From the NCBI RefSeq assembly GCF_029369745.1, contig NZ_CP120210.1:2604001-2668000 (forward strand): a DNA stretch of 64,000 bases. Direction: 5' to 3'. Positions within the stretch are counted from its first letter, which is position 1. Every line of letters starts with the position of its first letter. Source of the DNA: Amycolatopsis sp. QT-25 (GTDB taxonomy: Bacteria; Actinomycetota; Actinomycetes; Mycobacteriales; Pseudonocardiaceae). The notes under the pieces were generated by a model, which saw only the letters and a program-made list of their open reading frames with translations, was not told the DNA's origin and did no database searches. Shown piece after piece: positions 33,028 to 40,996 of this stretch. The translations under genes were made by a program, and so were the position numbers.

Positions 33028-33467
33028 CGGTTCGTCTCCTTCTCGATCAGGTGTGCGGTGAGGTTTTCGAAGGTTTCGGACCATCCGGCACGGTGCTCGT
33101 CGCGGTCCTGCTCGGAGCGGAATTCGACCTGGTGGAAGGTCATTTCGGTCTTGTCGCCGAGGTCGGCGAAGTCGACCGTCACCAGCGTCGTTTCCTCGGG
33201 TGCGGACGTCCAGAAGAAGGTGAACACCAGCCGTTCCGGCGTGGTGATTTCGCGATAGACCCCGGCCGAGGTGTGCTCGAGGCCTTCGCCGTTGCCGATG
33301 GTCGCTCGCCAGGCGCCGCCTTCGACGAGGTCCATCTCGACGCCGTAGGCGGTGAACCCGTTGGGGCCCATCCAGTTCGCGAACTGCTCAGGAACCGTCC
33401 ATGCCTGGAACACCAGTTCCCGCGGTGCGTCGAAGACGCGGGTGATGGTCAGCTCCTTCTCATTCAT
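33024..33467 (-). CDS. SRPBCC/AHSA1 domain protein
   Basis: 147 residues, START-like AHSA1 fold: ITRVFDAPRELVFQAWTVPEQFANWMGP, YREITTPERLVFTFFW, and EMTFHQVEF...GWSETFENLTAHL. Such proteins bind a hydrophobic ligand in a helix-grip cavity. It overlaps both neighbours (8 bases with arsR, 4 with DUF899), showing tight coupling. ArsR-AHSA1 operons are common and the ligand is usually unknown. Confidence 0.88.
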   Translation of the reverse strand: MNEKELTITRVFDAPRELVFQAWTVPEQFANWMGPNGFTAYGVEMDLVEGGAWRATIGNGEGLEHTSAGVYREITTPERLVFTFFWTSAPEETTLVTVDFADLGDKTEMTFHQVEFRSEQDRDEHRAGWSETFENLTAHLIEKETNR

Positions 33468-33798
33468 TCGGCTTGCCCTTCTGGAGTTCGGTCAGGTGCT
33501 CGTCGAGACGGTCGAAGCCGCCGTCCCAGAAACGGCGGTAGCGCTCGACCCAGTCCGAGATGTCACCGAGCGGTCCCGCCTCGAGGCGGCAGGGCCGCCA
33601 TTGAGCGGTCTTGCCACGGCTGATCAGGCCCGCGCGTTCGAGGACCTTCAAGTGCTTCGAGATGGCCTGAAGACTCACGGTGAAAGGCTCCGCCAGCTCG
33701 TTCACGGTGGCTTCACCGCCGGCCAGACGCGCCAGGATGGCGCGACGGGTGGGGTCCGCCAGCGCGGCGAACGTGGCGCTGAGCTGATCAGTGGTCAT
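33460..33798 (-). CDS. ArsR-family repressor
   Basis: 112 residues. Winged helix-turn-helix: TFAALADPTRRAILARLAGGEATVNELAEPF, then SLQAISKHLKVLERAGLISRG. No cysteine metal-binding box is present, so it is of the non-metal group that accompanies AHSA1 proteins. First gene of the operon; the short leader contains two inverted repeats fit for autoregulation. Confidence 0.9.
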   Translation of the reverse strand: MTTDQLSATFAALADPTRRAILARLAGGEATVNELAEPFTVSLQAISKHLKVLERAGLISRGKTAQWRPCRLEAGPLGDISDWVERYRRFWDGGFDRLDEHLTELQKGKPNE

Positions 33799-33806
33799 CG
33801 ATGCTC

Positions 33807-33836
33807 AATCAGTTGGTTGATTAACCTAGTGGTTGA
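33807..33836. promoter_or_regulatory. Operator/promoter region of the arsR operon
   Basis: AATCA-N6-TGATT (33807-33822) and AACC-TAGT-GGTT (33823-33834) follow each other directly, only 9 bases from the arsR start codon. The AT-rich ATATT just beyond could serve as -10 on the minus strand. Confidence 0.5.
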
Positions 33837-33916
33837 ATATAGTGGTGCCCGCCGAACTGTCAAGGGCGAGTGAGAGCGCCGTCACGCGAGCGGATGGGTT
33901 TAAAACAGTAGGAAGT

Positions 33917-33929
33917 CCAAGTATTTTGG
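33917..33929. promoter_or_regulatory. Palindrome CCAAGTATTTTGG at the icmF ribosome site
   Basis: CCAA-N5-TTGG ends within the Shine-Dalgarno GGAGGG (33928-33933) of icmF. As DNA it could be a repressor site; as RNA a short stem that limits translation. Confidence 0.3.
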
Positions 33930-33933
33930 AGGG

Positions 33934-36900
33934 ATGACCAGCGACCTGCACCGGCCCGTGAACCCAGTTCGCTTCGTGACGGCGTCGAGCCTCTTCGACG
34001 GGCACGACGCGTCCATCAACATCATGCGGCGCATCCTGCAGTCGCAGGGCGCGGAGGTCGTGCACCTCGGGCACAACCGGTCGGTCGACGAGGTCGCCAC
34101 CGCGGCCATCGCCGAGGACGTCCAGGGGGTGGCCATCAGCGCCTACCAGGGCGGGCACGTCGAGTACTTCAGCTACCTGGTCGAGCTGCTCACTGAGCGC
34201 GGGGCCGGGCACATCAAGGTGTTCGGCGGCGGTGGCGGGGTCATCGTCCGCGAGGAGATCGACCTGCTGCACTCGCGGGGCGTCGCGCGGATCTTCTCGC
34301 CAGAGGACGGCTACGAGATGGGCCTCCCCGGCATGATCAACCTGATGATCAAGGCCTGCGACACGGATCTGTCCGCGCAGTCGCCCGGTTCGCTGGACAA
34401 ACTGCTTTCGGGTGACGTCCCGGCGCTGTCCCGGGTCATCACGCAGCTTCAGCGCGAGGTACTGCCGCAGGACGCGCTCGACAAGATCACCGAGGCCGCC
34501 GGGTCGCGCACGGTGCCGGTCCTGGGGATCACCGGTACGGGTGGCTCCGGCAAGTCGTCGCTCACCGACGAACTGATCCGCCGATTCCGGCTGGACCAGG
34601 AAGACAAGCTTCGCATCGCCGTGCTCGCCGTCGACCCGTCACGCCGCAAGGGCGGAGGAGCGCTGCTCGGCGACCGCATCCGGATGAACTGTCTCGACGG
34701 CAGCCCGGTCTACTTCCGCTCGCTGGCCACCCGCACCACCAGCGGGGAGATCCCGGCCGGCCTCTCCGAGTCGATCCTCGCCTGCAAGGCCGCCGGTTTC
34801 GACCTGGTGATCGTCGAGACGCCGGGGATCGGCCAGGGTGACGCCGGCATCGTCGACTACGTGGACCAGTCGTTGTACGTCATGACGCCGGAGTTCGGCG
34901 CGGCGTCGCAGCTGGAGAAGATCGACATGCTCGACTTCGCCGACGCGGTGGCGATCAACAAGTTCGAGCGCCGCGGCGCCGAAGACGCCCGCCGCGACGT
35001 CGCGCGCCAGCTCGTACGCAACCGCGAGGCGTTCAGCTCCTCGCCCGAGGACATGCCGGTCTACGGCACCAGTGCCGCGAAGTTCAACGACGACGGCGTC
35101 ACCGCGCTCTACCAGCACCTGCGCGACACCCTCGCCGAGCGCGGCCTGACCGTCTCGGCGGGCGTGCTCCCGAAGGTCGAGGGGAAGGTGTCCACCGACG
35201 CCAGCACGATCATCCCGGCCAACCGGTCGCGCTATCTCGCCGAGATCTCCGAGACCCTCCGCGGCTATCACGCGAAGACCGAGCAGCAGGTCGCCGCGCT
35301 GCGCAAACGTGAGCACCTCGCCGTCGCCAAGGAGGCGCTGGCCGCCGTCGACGCGAACACCGACGCGCTCGACGGCCTGCTCGCCGCCGCCGAGTCCGAT
35401 GTGGACGGTGAAACGACGAATCTGCTGGCCCGCTTCCAGGAGCTGGCCGAGTCCTACCGTGCCGACGAACTGGTCGTGAAGATCCGCGACAAGGAACTGC
35501 ACACTCAGCTCTGGCGCGACACGCTGTCCGGCAACCGGATCCCGCGCGTGGCGCTGCCGCGCCACACCGAATCCGGCGAGCTGCTGTCGTTCCTGCGCCG
35601 TGAGCACCTTCCCGGATACTTCCCTTACACCGCAGGCGTTTTCCCGTTCAAGCGCGAGGGCGAGGACCCGGCGCGGATGTTCGCGGGCGAGGGTGACCCG
35701 TTCCGCACCAACAAGCGGTTCAAGCTCCTTTCGGCCGACTCCGAGGCGAAGCGCCTTTCGACCGCTTTCGACTCCGTGACGCTCTACGGGCACGACCCGC
35801 ACACCCGTCCTGACATCTACGGGAAGGTCGGCACCTCGGGTGTCTCCATCGCGACCCTCGAGGACATGGAGGTGCTCTACGACGGTTTCGACCTGACGTC
35901 GCCGACCACCTCGGTGTCGATGACGATCAACGGCCCGGCGCCGACGATCCTCGCCTTCTTCCTCAACACCGCGATCGGCCAGCGGATGGCGGCGTTCGAG
36001 GCCGAGCACGGCCGCGAGCCGTCCGAAGCCGAGGCCGCCGAACTGCGCGAATGGGCGCTGCGCAACGTCCGCGGGACCGTGCAGGCGGACATCCTCAAGG
36101 AGGACCAGGGGCAGAACACCTGCATCTTCTCCACCGAGTTCAGCCTGCGCATGATGGCCGACATCCAGGAGTGGTTCATCGAGCACGGCGTCCGGAACTT
36201 CTACTCGGTGTCGATCTCCGGCTACCACATCGCCGAGGCCGGGGCGAACCCGATCTCGCAGCTGGCGTTCACCCTGTCGAACGGGTTCACCTACGTCGAG
36301 AGCTACCTCGCGCGCGGGATGGACATCGACGACTTCGCGCCGAACCTGTCGTTCTTCTTCTCCAACGGCATGGACGCCGAGTACTCGGTGCTGGGCCGGG
36401 TCGCGCGGCGGATCTGGGCGGTCGCGATGCGGGAGCGCTACGGCGCCAACGAGCGCTCGCAGAAGCTCAAGTACCACGTGCAGACCTCCGGCCGGTCGCT
36501 GCACGCGCAGGAGATGAGCTTCAACGACATCCGCACCACGCTGCAGGCGCTGTGCGCGCTCTACGACAACGCGAACTCCCTGCACACCAACGCCTTCGAC
36601 GAGGCGATCACGACGCCGTCGGAAAGCTCGGTGCGGCGCGCGATGGCCATCCAGATGATCATCAACAAGGAATGGGGCCTGTCGAAGAACGAGAATCCGT
36701 TGCAGGGCTCGTTCATCATCGACGAGCTGACCGAACTGGTCGAAGAGGCCGTCCTGCTGGAGTTCGATCGCATCTCCGAACGCGGTGGCGTGCTGGGCGC
36801 GATGGAGACCGGTTACCAGCGCGGCAAGATCCAGGACGAGTCGATCCTGTACGAACGCCAGAAGCACGACGGCACGCTGCCGATCATCGGCGTCAACACC

Positions 36901-37170
36901 TTCCGCAATCCGAACGCCGGCGAGGACGACGTCGAGGTCGAACTCGCGCGCGCGACCGAGGACGAGAAGCGGTCGCAGCTGGAGCGGCTCGAGGACTTCC
37001 AGCGTCGTCACCACGCCGAGGCGCAGCTGGCGCTCAAGACGCTGCGTGAGGCCGCGACCCGCGGCGGCAACCTGTTCGGCGTGCTGATGGACGCGGCACG
37101 AGTGTGCTCGCTCGGCCAGATCACCGAGGCGTTCTTCGAAGTGGGAGGCCAGTACCGCCGGAACGTCTAG
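33934..37170 (+). CDS. icmF: Fused isobutyryl-CoA mutase
   Basis: Interconverts isobutyryl-CoA and n-butyryl-CoA using adenosylcobalamin, linking valine and fatty acid metabolism. 1078 residues in the order typical of IcmF: cobalamin-binding domain (SLFDGHDASINIMRRIL, about 20-36, with the axial histidine), a MeaI-type G-protein chaperone (P-loop GTGGSGKSSL about 199-208, then DPSRRKGGGALLGDRIRM and ETPGIGQGD), and the mutase barrel from about 560 (PYTAGVFPFK, YGKVGTSGVS, VSISGYHIAEAGANP, HVQTSGRSLHAQE, NSLHTNAFDEA). GGAGGG precedes the ATG. It stands alone, with F420 enzymes following. Confidence 0.95.
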   Translation: MTSDLHRPVNPVRFVTASSLFDGHDASINIMRRILQSQGAEVVHLGHNRSVDEVATAAIAEDVQGVAISAYQGGHVEYFSYLVELLTERGAGHIKVFGGGGGVIVREEIDLLHSRGVARIFSPEDGYEMGLPGMINLMIKACDTDLSAQSPGSLDKLLSGDVPALSRVITQLQREVLPQDALDKITEAAGSRTVPVLGITGTGGSGKSSLTDELIRRFRLDQEDKLRIAVLAVDPSRRKGGGALLGDRIRMNCLDGSPVYFRSLATRTTSGEIPAGLSESILACKAAGFDLVIVETPGIGQGDAGIVDYVDQSLYVMTPEFGAASQLEKIDMLDFADAVAINKFERRGAEDARRDVARQLVRNREAFSSSPEDMPVYGTSAAKFNDDGVTALYQHLRDTLAERGLTVSAGVLPKVEGKVSTDASTIIPANRSRYLAEISETLRGYHAKTEQQVAALRKREHLAVAKEALAAVDANTDALDGLLAAAESDVDGETTNLLARFQELAESYRADELVVKIRDKELHTQLWRDTLSGNRIPRVALPRHTESGELLSFLRREHLPGYFPYTAGVFPFKREGEDPARMFAGEGDPFRTNKRFKLLSADSEAKRLSTAFDSVTLYGHDPHTRPDIYGKVGTSGVSIATLEDMEVLYDGFDLTSPTTSVSMTINGPAPTILAFFLNTAIGQRMAAFEAEHGREPSEAEAAELREWALRNVRGTVQADILKEDQGQNTCIFSTEFSLRMMADIQEWFIEHGVRNFYSVSISGYHIAEAGANPISQLAFTLSNGFTYVESYLARGMDIDDFAPNLSFFFSNGMDAEYSVLGRVARRIWAVAMRERYGANERSQKLKYHVQTSGRSLHAQEMSFNDIRTTLQALCALYDNANSLHTNAFDEAITTPSESSVRRAMAIQMIINKEWGLSKNENPLQGSFIIDELTELVEEAVLLEFDRISERGGVLGAMETGYQRGKIQDESILYERQKHDGTLPIIGVNTFRNPNAGEDDVEVELARATEDEKRSQLERLEDFQRRHHAEAQLALKTLREAATRGGNLFGVLMDAARVCSLGQITEAFFEVGGQYRRNV

Positions 37171-37213
37171 CGGGGCGGGAATATCGCGGGGCGTGTTCGG
37201 GTAGTTGCTGAAC

Positions 37214-38059
37214 ATGGAGATCGGAATCGCCACCTTCGTCACCGATGAAGGCATCAGGCCGGACGTCCTCGCCGCGGCCGTCGAAGAGCGTGGCTTCAGC
37301 TCGCTCCACATCGCGGAGCATTCCCACATCCCGGTCAGCCGGGAAACGCCGTACCCGGGCGGTGGCGAGCTGCCGCGCGTGTACTACCGGACCCTGGATC
37401 CGTTCGTCGCGCTGACGGCGGCGGCCGGGGCCACGTCGAATCTGAAGTTGGGCACGGGCGTCGCGTTGCTGCAGCAGCGCGACGTCATCCACACGGCGAA
37501 AGAGGTCGCTTCGCTCGATCTGGTTTCGCGAGGCCGGTTCGTCTTCGGTGTCGGCGTCGGCTGGAATCGGGAGGAAATGCGCAACCACGGCACGGATCCG
37601 CGCACCCGGGGCGCGCTCGTGGACGAGCAACTGGCCGCGCTGAAGGAGATCTGGACCAAGGACGAGGCCGAGTTCCACGGCAGGTTCGTCGACTTCGACC
37701 CGATCTTCGCGTGGCCCAAGCCGGTGCAGAAGCCGCATCCGCCGATCTACATCGGCGGCGCGGGGGAGAAGGCGATGCAGCGCATCGCCAAGTACGGCGA
37801 CGGCTGGCTGCCGCACGCCCACACCCCGCCGGAGGAACTTCGCCGGGCTCGTCAGTGGCTGGCCGACCAGGGCCGCGCGGACCTCAAGTTCTCGGCCTTC
37901 GGCGCCGCTCCGGAGAAGGACGCGCTGAGCAGGCTGGTCGACGGTGGCGTCGACGAGGCCACGCTCTTCCTGCCGACAGAGCCCGAAGCGGCGACACTGG
38001 AACGACTCGACCAGTACGCGAAGGTCGCCGAGAGCTTTCGGAAGGGGCAGCAGGCGTGA
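37214..38059 (+). CDS. LLM-class F420-dependent oxidoreductase
   Basis: 281 residues, bacterial luciferase-like fold. Visible: EIGIATFVTDEGIRPDVLAAAVEERGFSSLHIAEHSHIP, VALTAAAGATSNLKLGTGVALLQQRDVIHTAKEVASLD and RFVFGVGVGWNREEMRNHGTD, with IYIGGAGEKAMQRIAKYGDGWL later. These features fit coenzyme F420 users. The ATG at 37214 has TAGTTG six bases upstream (leaderless-like). It overlaps the next LLM gene by four bases (GTGA), so the two are one operon. Confidence 0.85.
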   Translation: MEIGIATFVTDEGIRPDVLAAAVEERGFSSLHIAEHSHIPVSRETPYPGGGELPRVYYRTLDPFVALTAAAGATSNLKLGTGVALLQQRDVIHTAKEVASLDLVSRGRFVFGVGVGWNREEMRNHGTDPRTRGALVDEQLAALKEIWTKDEAEFHGRFVDFDPIFAWPKPVQKPHPPIYIGGAGEKAMQRIAKYGDGWLPHAHTPPEELRRARQWLADQGRADLKFSAFGAAPEKDALSRLVDGGVDEATLFLPTEPEAATLERLDQYAKVAESFRKGQQA

Positions 38060-39045
38060 CTGAGGTACAAATCGGCTTGGCCGCGGCACTCGAGCAGTTC
38101 TCGCCGCGTGAGTCGATCCGGCTGGCGGCGCTGGCCGAACAGCACGGATTCTCCGGCCAGATGGCCGCCGACCACTTCCAGCCTTGGGTCCCTCAACAGG
38201 GTGAAGCATCCTTCGTGTGGAGCGTGCTCGCCTCGTTGGCGGAGAACACCACCGGTGACCTGGGGCCGGGCGTGACCTGCCCGTCGTTCCGGTTGCACCC
38301 GTCGATGGTCGCGCAGGCCGCGGCCACGCTGGAGGCGACCTACCCGGGCCGGACCTGGCTCGGCATCGGCTCCGGCGAAGCGCTCAACGAGCACATCATC
38401 GGCGGCTACTGGCCCGAGGCACCCGAGCGCGTACGGCGGATGTTCGAGGCGCTGGAGGTCATCCGGAAACTGTTCACCGGTAAGGACGTCAAGCACAGCG
38501 GCGAGTTCTTCAAGCTGCACACCACCAGGCTGTGGACGCTGCCGGACGAGCCGCCGCCGATCTACATCGCGTCGGCGGGCCCGTACACCTCACGCAAAAC
38601 CGGTGAACTCGCGGACGGGCTGATCACGCCGGGCGCGTCGATCGAGAAGCTGGCGGGGATCCTCGACAACTTCGGCACCGGCGCGCGCAAGGCGGGCAAG
38701 GACCCGGACTCGATGCCGAAGCTGCTGCAGGTGCACCTGTCGTGGGCCGAGGACGACGAGACGGCGTGGGCCAACGCGATGGATCAGTGGCCCAACGGCG
38801 GCATGAAGTTCCCGAAGGCCGACATCCGCTCGCCGTTCGACTTCGCGCAGATGGCGAAACTGGTGCGGCGCGAGGACTTCGAGGGCCGCATGGTCGTCTC
38901 GTCCGACCCGGACGTGCACCGCGCGGCGCTGCAGAAGTACGTCGACGCCGGTTTCACCCGGATCTACCTCCACAACGTGGGCCGGAATCAGGACGAGTTC
39001 ATCGAGACCTTCGGGCGGGACGTGCTGCCGAAGCTGACCGCCTGA
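38056..39045 (+). CDS. LLM-class F420-dependent oxidoreductase, FGD-like
   Basis: 329 residues. TIGR03557/FGD-like subgroup: QIGLAAALEQFSPRESIRLAALAEQHGFSGQMAADHFQPW, then CPSFRLHPSMVAQAAATLEATYPGRTWLGIGSGEALNE and RLWTLPDEPPPIYIASAGPYTSRKTGELADGLI. Glucose-6-phosphate dehydrogenase-like enzymes share this layout, but a distinct alcohol or sugar substrate is equally possible. Start GTG overlaps the previous stop. Two long palindromes follow before the convergent kstR. Confidence 0.85.
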   Translation: MTEVQIGLAAALEQFSPRESIRLAALAEQHGFSGQMAADHFQPWVPQQGEASFVWSVLASLAENTTGDLGPGVTCPSFRLHPSMVAQAAATLEATYPGRTWLGIGSGEALNEHIIGGYWPEAPERVRRMFEALEVIRKLFTGKDVKHSGEFFKLHTTRLWTLPDEPPPIYIASAGPYTSRKTGELADGLITPGASIEKLAGILDNFGTGARKAGKDPDSMPKLLQVHLSWAEDDETAWANAMDQWPNGGMKFPKADIRSPFDFAQMAKLVRREDFEGRMVVSSDPDVHRAALQKYVDAGFTRIYLHNVGRNQDEFIETFGRDVLPKLTA

Positions 39046-39088
39046 GGCGTGTCGCTTTGCGAGCTTCGGGAGGGGTCCTGTGGCGCGT

Positions 39089-39149
39089 GCAGTACATGAT
39101 GGCTCCCTTCCTTGCGCTAGGCGCAAGGAAGGGAGCCATCATGTACTGC
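39089..39149. repeat. Perfect 29-bp-arm class A palindrome
   Basis: The longest and cleanest copy: arms 39089-39117 and 39121-39149 pair without a mismatch around TAG. The arm reads GCAGTACATGATGGCTCCC then TTCCTTGCGC. Compared with 1379-1433, AAGGCCC has become TGGCTCC with the matching change in the other arm. Confidence 0.92.
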
Positions 39150-39285
39150 GAGGGTTCGCGCCGGGGCACGGCGCGCCCCACGAGCGTCTCTTGTGGACAG
39201 CCAGGGCGCGGCTGCACTCACGACTACACGCGGAACCGTGCATAGGGCACGCGGGGCCCCCGGCCGCCCCGGCCTCGAGGGGTAG

Positions 39286-39342
39286 GTGAGATGAAGGACG
39301 CTTTCCTGGCAAAATTCGCAATGAAAGCGTCCTTCATCTCAC
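39286..39342. repeat. Perfect 20-bp-arm palindrome, class B tip
   Basis: Arms 39286-39305 (GTGAGATGAAGGACGCTTTC) and 39323-39342 pair exactly. The loop CTGGCAAAATTCGCAAT is nearly the tip of the palindrome at 40897-40953, though the arms differ. It lies between the convergent FGD-like gene and kstR. Confidence 0.9.
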
Positions 39343-39358
39343 GGGGAGTGCGGCCCGC

Positions 39359-40006
39359 TCAGCCGTTCTTGTCCAGCAGCAGGTGCACCGACAGCTCCAG
39401 CCGGTTCGCCACGTCGGCCGCCGAAGCGCGCCGCGTCACCCAGGCGACCAGGTTCGCCATCCAGACGTCGGCGATGACGTGGAAGATGTCGCGATCGGCC
39501 TCGGTCGGGTCCTCGATGCCCATGGCTTTGGCGAACATGTTCTCCATCAGCCGTCCGACCTGCTCGACCTCCGCGGCGGCGGTCGTGTCGGCGAACATGA
39601 AGGCGCGGACCATGGCCTCGGTCAGGTGCGGGTCCCGCTGCATCAGCCGGGTGTTGCGGCCGAGGACGAACATCAGCCGATCGCTCGGGGTTTCGCCGGG
39701 GATGGCCGCGCGGTCGAGTTTCTCCTGTGCGCGTTCGAATTCCCTGGCCAGCCCGGAGACCAGCAGGTGGATCTTCGAGGGGAAATAGCGGTACAGCGTG
39801 CCGAGCGCGACGTCCGCCTTCTCGGCGACCGCCCGCATCTGGACCGCGTCGTACCCGCCTTTCGCGGCGAGGGCGAGGGTCGCGTCGATGATGCGGCGCC
39901 GCCGGTCGCGCTGTGCCGCGGAGCCGAGTTCTTCGCCGCCCAGCACGGAGAGACCGTTGCCGCTTCGCGACTTCGCGCTCGTGGGTGCCTTGGCCTTTCC
40001 TGGCAT
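39359..40006 (-). CDS. kstR: KstR-like TetR repressor of sterol catabolism
   Basis: 215 residues. Recognised from the KstR core: LGSAAQRDRRRRIIDATLAL, KGGYDAVQMRAVAEKADVA, GTLYRYFPSKIHLLVSGLAREF, MQRDPHLTEAMVRAFMFAD, DVWMANLVAWVTRRASAADV. KstR represses cholesterol uptake and side-chain/ring degradation genes and is released by a sterol CoA thioester. The frame is intact and a KstR-type box lies 22 bases from its start. The ATG at 40006 has a GGGGGA site; a GTG two codons earlier is too close. Known targets nearby are decayed, but an esterase with a box is intact. Confidence 0.85.
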   Translation of the reverse strand: MPGKAKAPTSAKSRSGNGLSVLGGEELGSAAQRDRRRRIIDATLALAAKGGYDAVQMRAVAEKADVALGTLYRYFPSKIHLLVSGLAREFERAQEKLDRAAIPGETPSDRLMFVLGRNTRLMQRDPHLTEAMVRAFMFADTTAAAEVEQVGRLMENMFAKAMGIEDPTEADRDIFHVIADVWMANLVAWVTRRASAADVANRLELSVHLLLDKNG

Positions 40007-40028
40007 CGCCACGTCCCCCTTCGTCGAA

Positions 40029-40042
40029 CGGAACTTGTTCCA
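40029..40042. promoter_or_regulatory. KstR-type box in front of kstR
   Basis: CGGAACTTGTTCCA matches TNNAACNNGTTNNA at all but the first base and is internally a perfect GGAAC-TT-GTTCC palindrome. Autoregulation of kstR is known in mycobacteria. Confidence 0.7.
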
Positions 40043-40106
40043 CTTTCCCCGCGTAGCGTACCTAAGCGGGCGAACTGTTCAAGACGTGACCCACTGGGCA
40101 AGAAAC

Positions 40107-40120
40107 TGTAACGCGTTCTA
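40107..40120. promoter_or_regulatory. KstR-type box in front of fadE34 remnant
   Basis: TGTAACGCGTTCTA matches the KstR consensus TNNAACNNGTTNNA completely. It lies 20 bases before the ribosome site and start of the decayed acyl-CoA dehydrogenase gene at 40141. Confidence 0.75.
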
Positions 40121-40140
40121 TCCTTGCGAGGAGGTAGCCC

Positions 40141-40872
40141 GTGTCGATCGCGCTCACCGGAGAACAGGCGGCGCCGACCGCGTCGATCCGGGCCTGGGCG
40201 GCTTCCGCCCGTCCTGTCGACGCCGTCCGGACCGGCCGGACCGCCGAGCCGCCACCGGGTCGGCGGAACTCGGCCTGTTCGGCGTGGCGATTCCCGAAGA
40301 CGTCGGTGGTGCCGGCGGTACGGTCGCCGATCTGGCCGCCGGGCTCGCCGAAGCCGCCGAAGCGCTCGTCCCAGGACCTGTCCTCGGGACGGCGTTGGGC
40401 GGCGCGGTGCTTCGTCCCGGACGAAATGGTGGTCGGCAGGGTCGGCGGTGGCTGGCGGCCGGCGCGGACGACACTGGCCAACGAGCGCGTGGCGCTCGGG
40501 AGCGGGTCCGCGGTCGGGGAGGGTGTCGAAAGTCTGCTGGCCACGGTGACCGCCGAGGCCGATCTCGACCGGCTCGGCCGGCTGATCGCCGAGGGCAGCG
40601 CGTGTTCGGTCCTGGACCTGCGGGCGACACTGCGTCGGCTCGGCGGCCAGGATCCGGGCGCCGAGTCGAGTGTGCGCAAACTGCTGGGCGTGCGGCATCG
40701 GCAGGCGGTGGCGGAGTTCGCGCTGGAGGCTCTGGCGGAGAACGCGCTCGTCGGCGGCGATCCCGCCCACCACGAGTTCCTGCTGACCCCGTGCCTCGGT
40801 ATCGCGGGCGGTACGACACAGGTACTGCTGTCGTTGACGGCCGAGCGGCTGCTGGGGCTGCCTCGGTCCTGA
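40141..40872 (+). pseudogene. fadE34: Decayed fadE34-like acyl-CoA dehydrogenase
   Basis: The start (GTG, good GAGGAGG) and the first 35 residues (MSIALTGEQAAPTASIRAWA) resemble FadE34, a two-domain sterol side-chain dehydrogenase of about 700 residues. Near 40245 coding similarity moves to another frame (ELGLFGVAIPEDVGGAGGTVADLAAGLAEAAEALVPG in parts), then near 40430 returns to the first frame with the second domain (VVGRVGGGWRPARTTLANERVALGSGS to the end). So there are two frameshifts and a deletion of roughly 450 codons between domains. A perfect KstR box remains upstream. Confidence 0.72.
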
Positions 40873-40896
40873 ACGGTCCGGTCACGGCACTTTGTC

Positions 40897-40953
40897 GTGC
40901 CAGGAAAGGTCCTTTCCTGGCAAAATTCGCCAGGAAAGGACCTTTCCTGGCAC
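40897..40953. repeat. Perfect 25-bp-arm palindrome, class B
   Basis: Arms 40897-40921 and 40929-40953 pair exactly around AAAATTC. Each arm is itself nearly palindromic (CCAGGAAAGG-TCCTTTCCTGG), giving a repeated CAGGAAAGG/CCTTTCCTG pattern. The tip CTGGCAAAATTCGCCAG recurs in 39286-39342. Confidence 0.9.
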
Positions 40954-40996
40954 CGCCGCCCGACACGTGTCGGTCCCGTGCTCTACCGTGCGGGTC

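Noticed and set aside
40141..40872. Functional short acyl-CoA dehydrogenase
   Set aside because: The continuous frame contains a central stretch of about 60 codons that is meaningless, while the neighbouring frame there carries the dehydrogenase motif; the domains are also too short.
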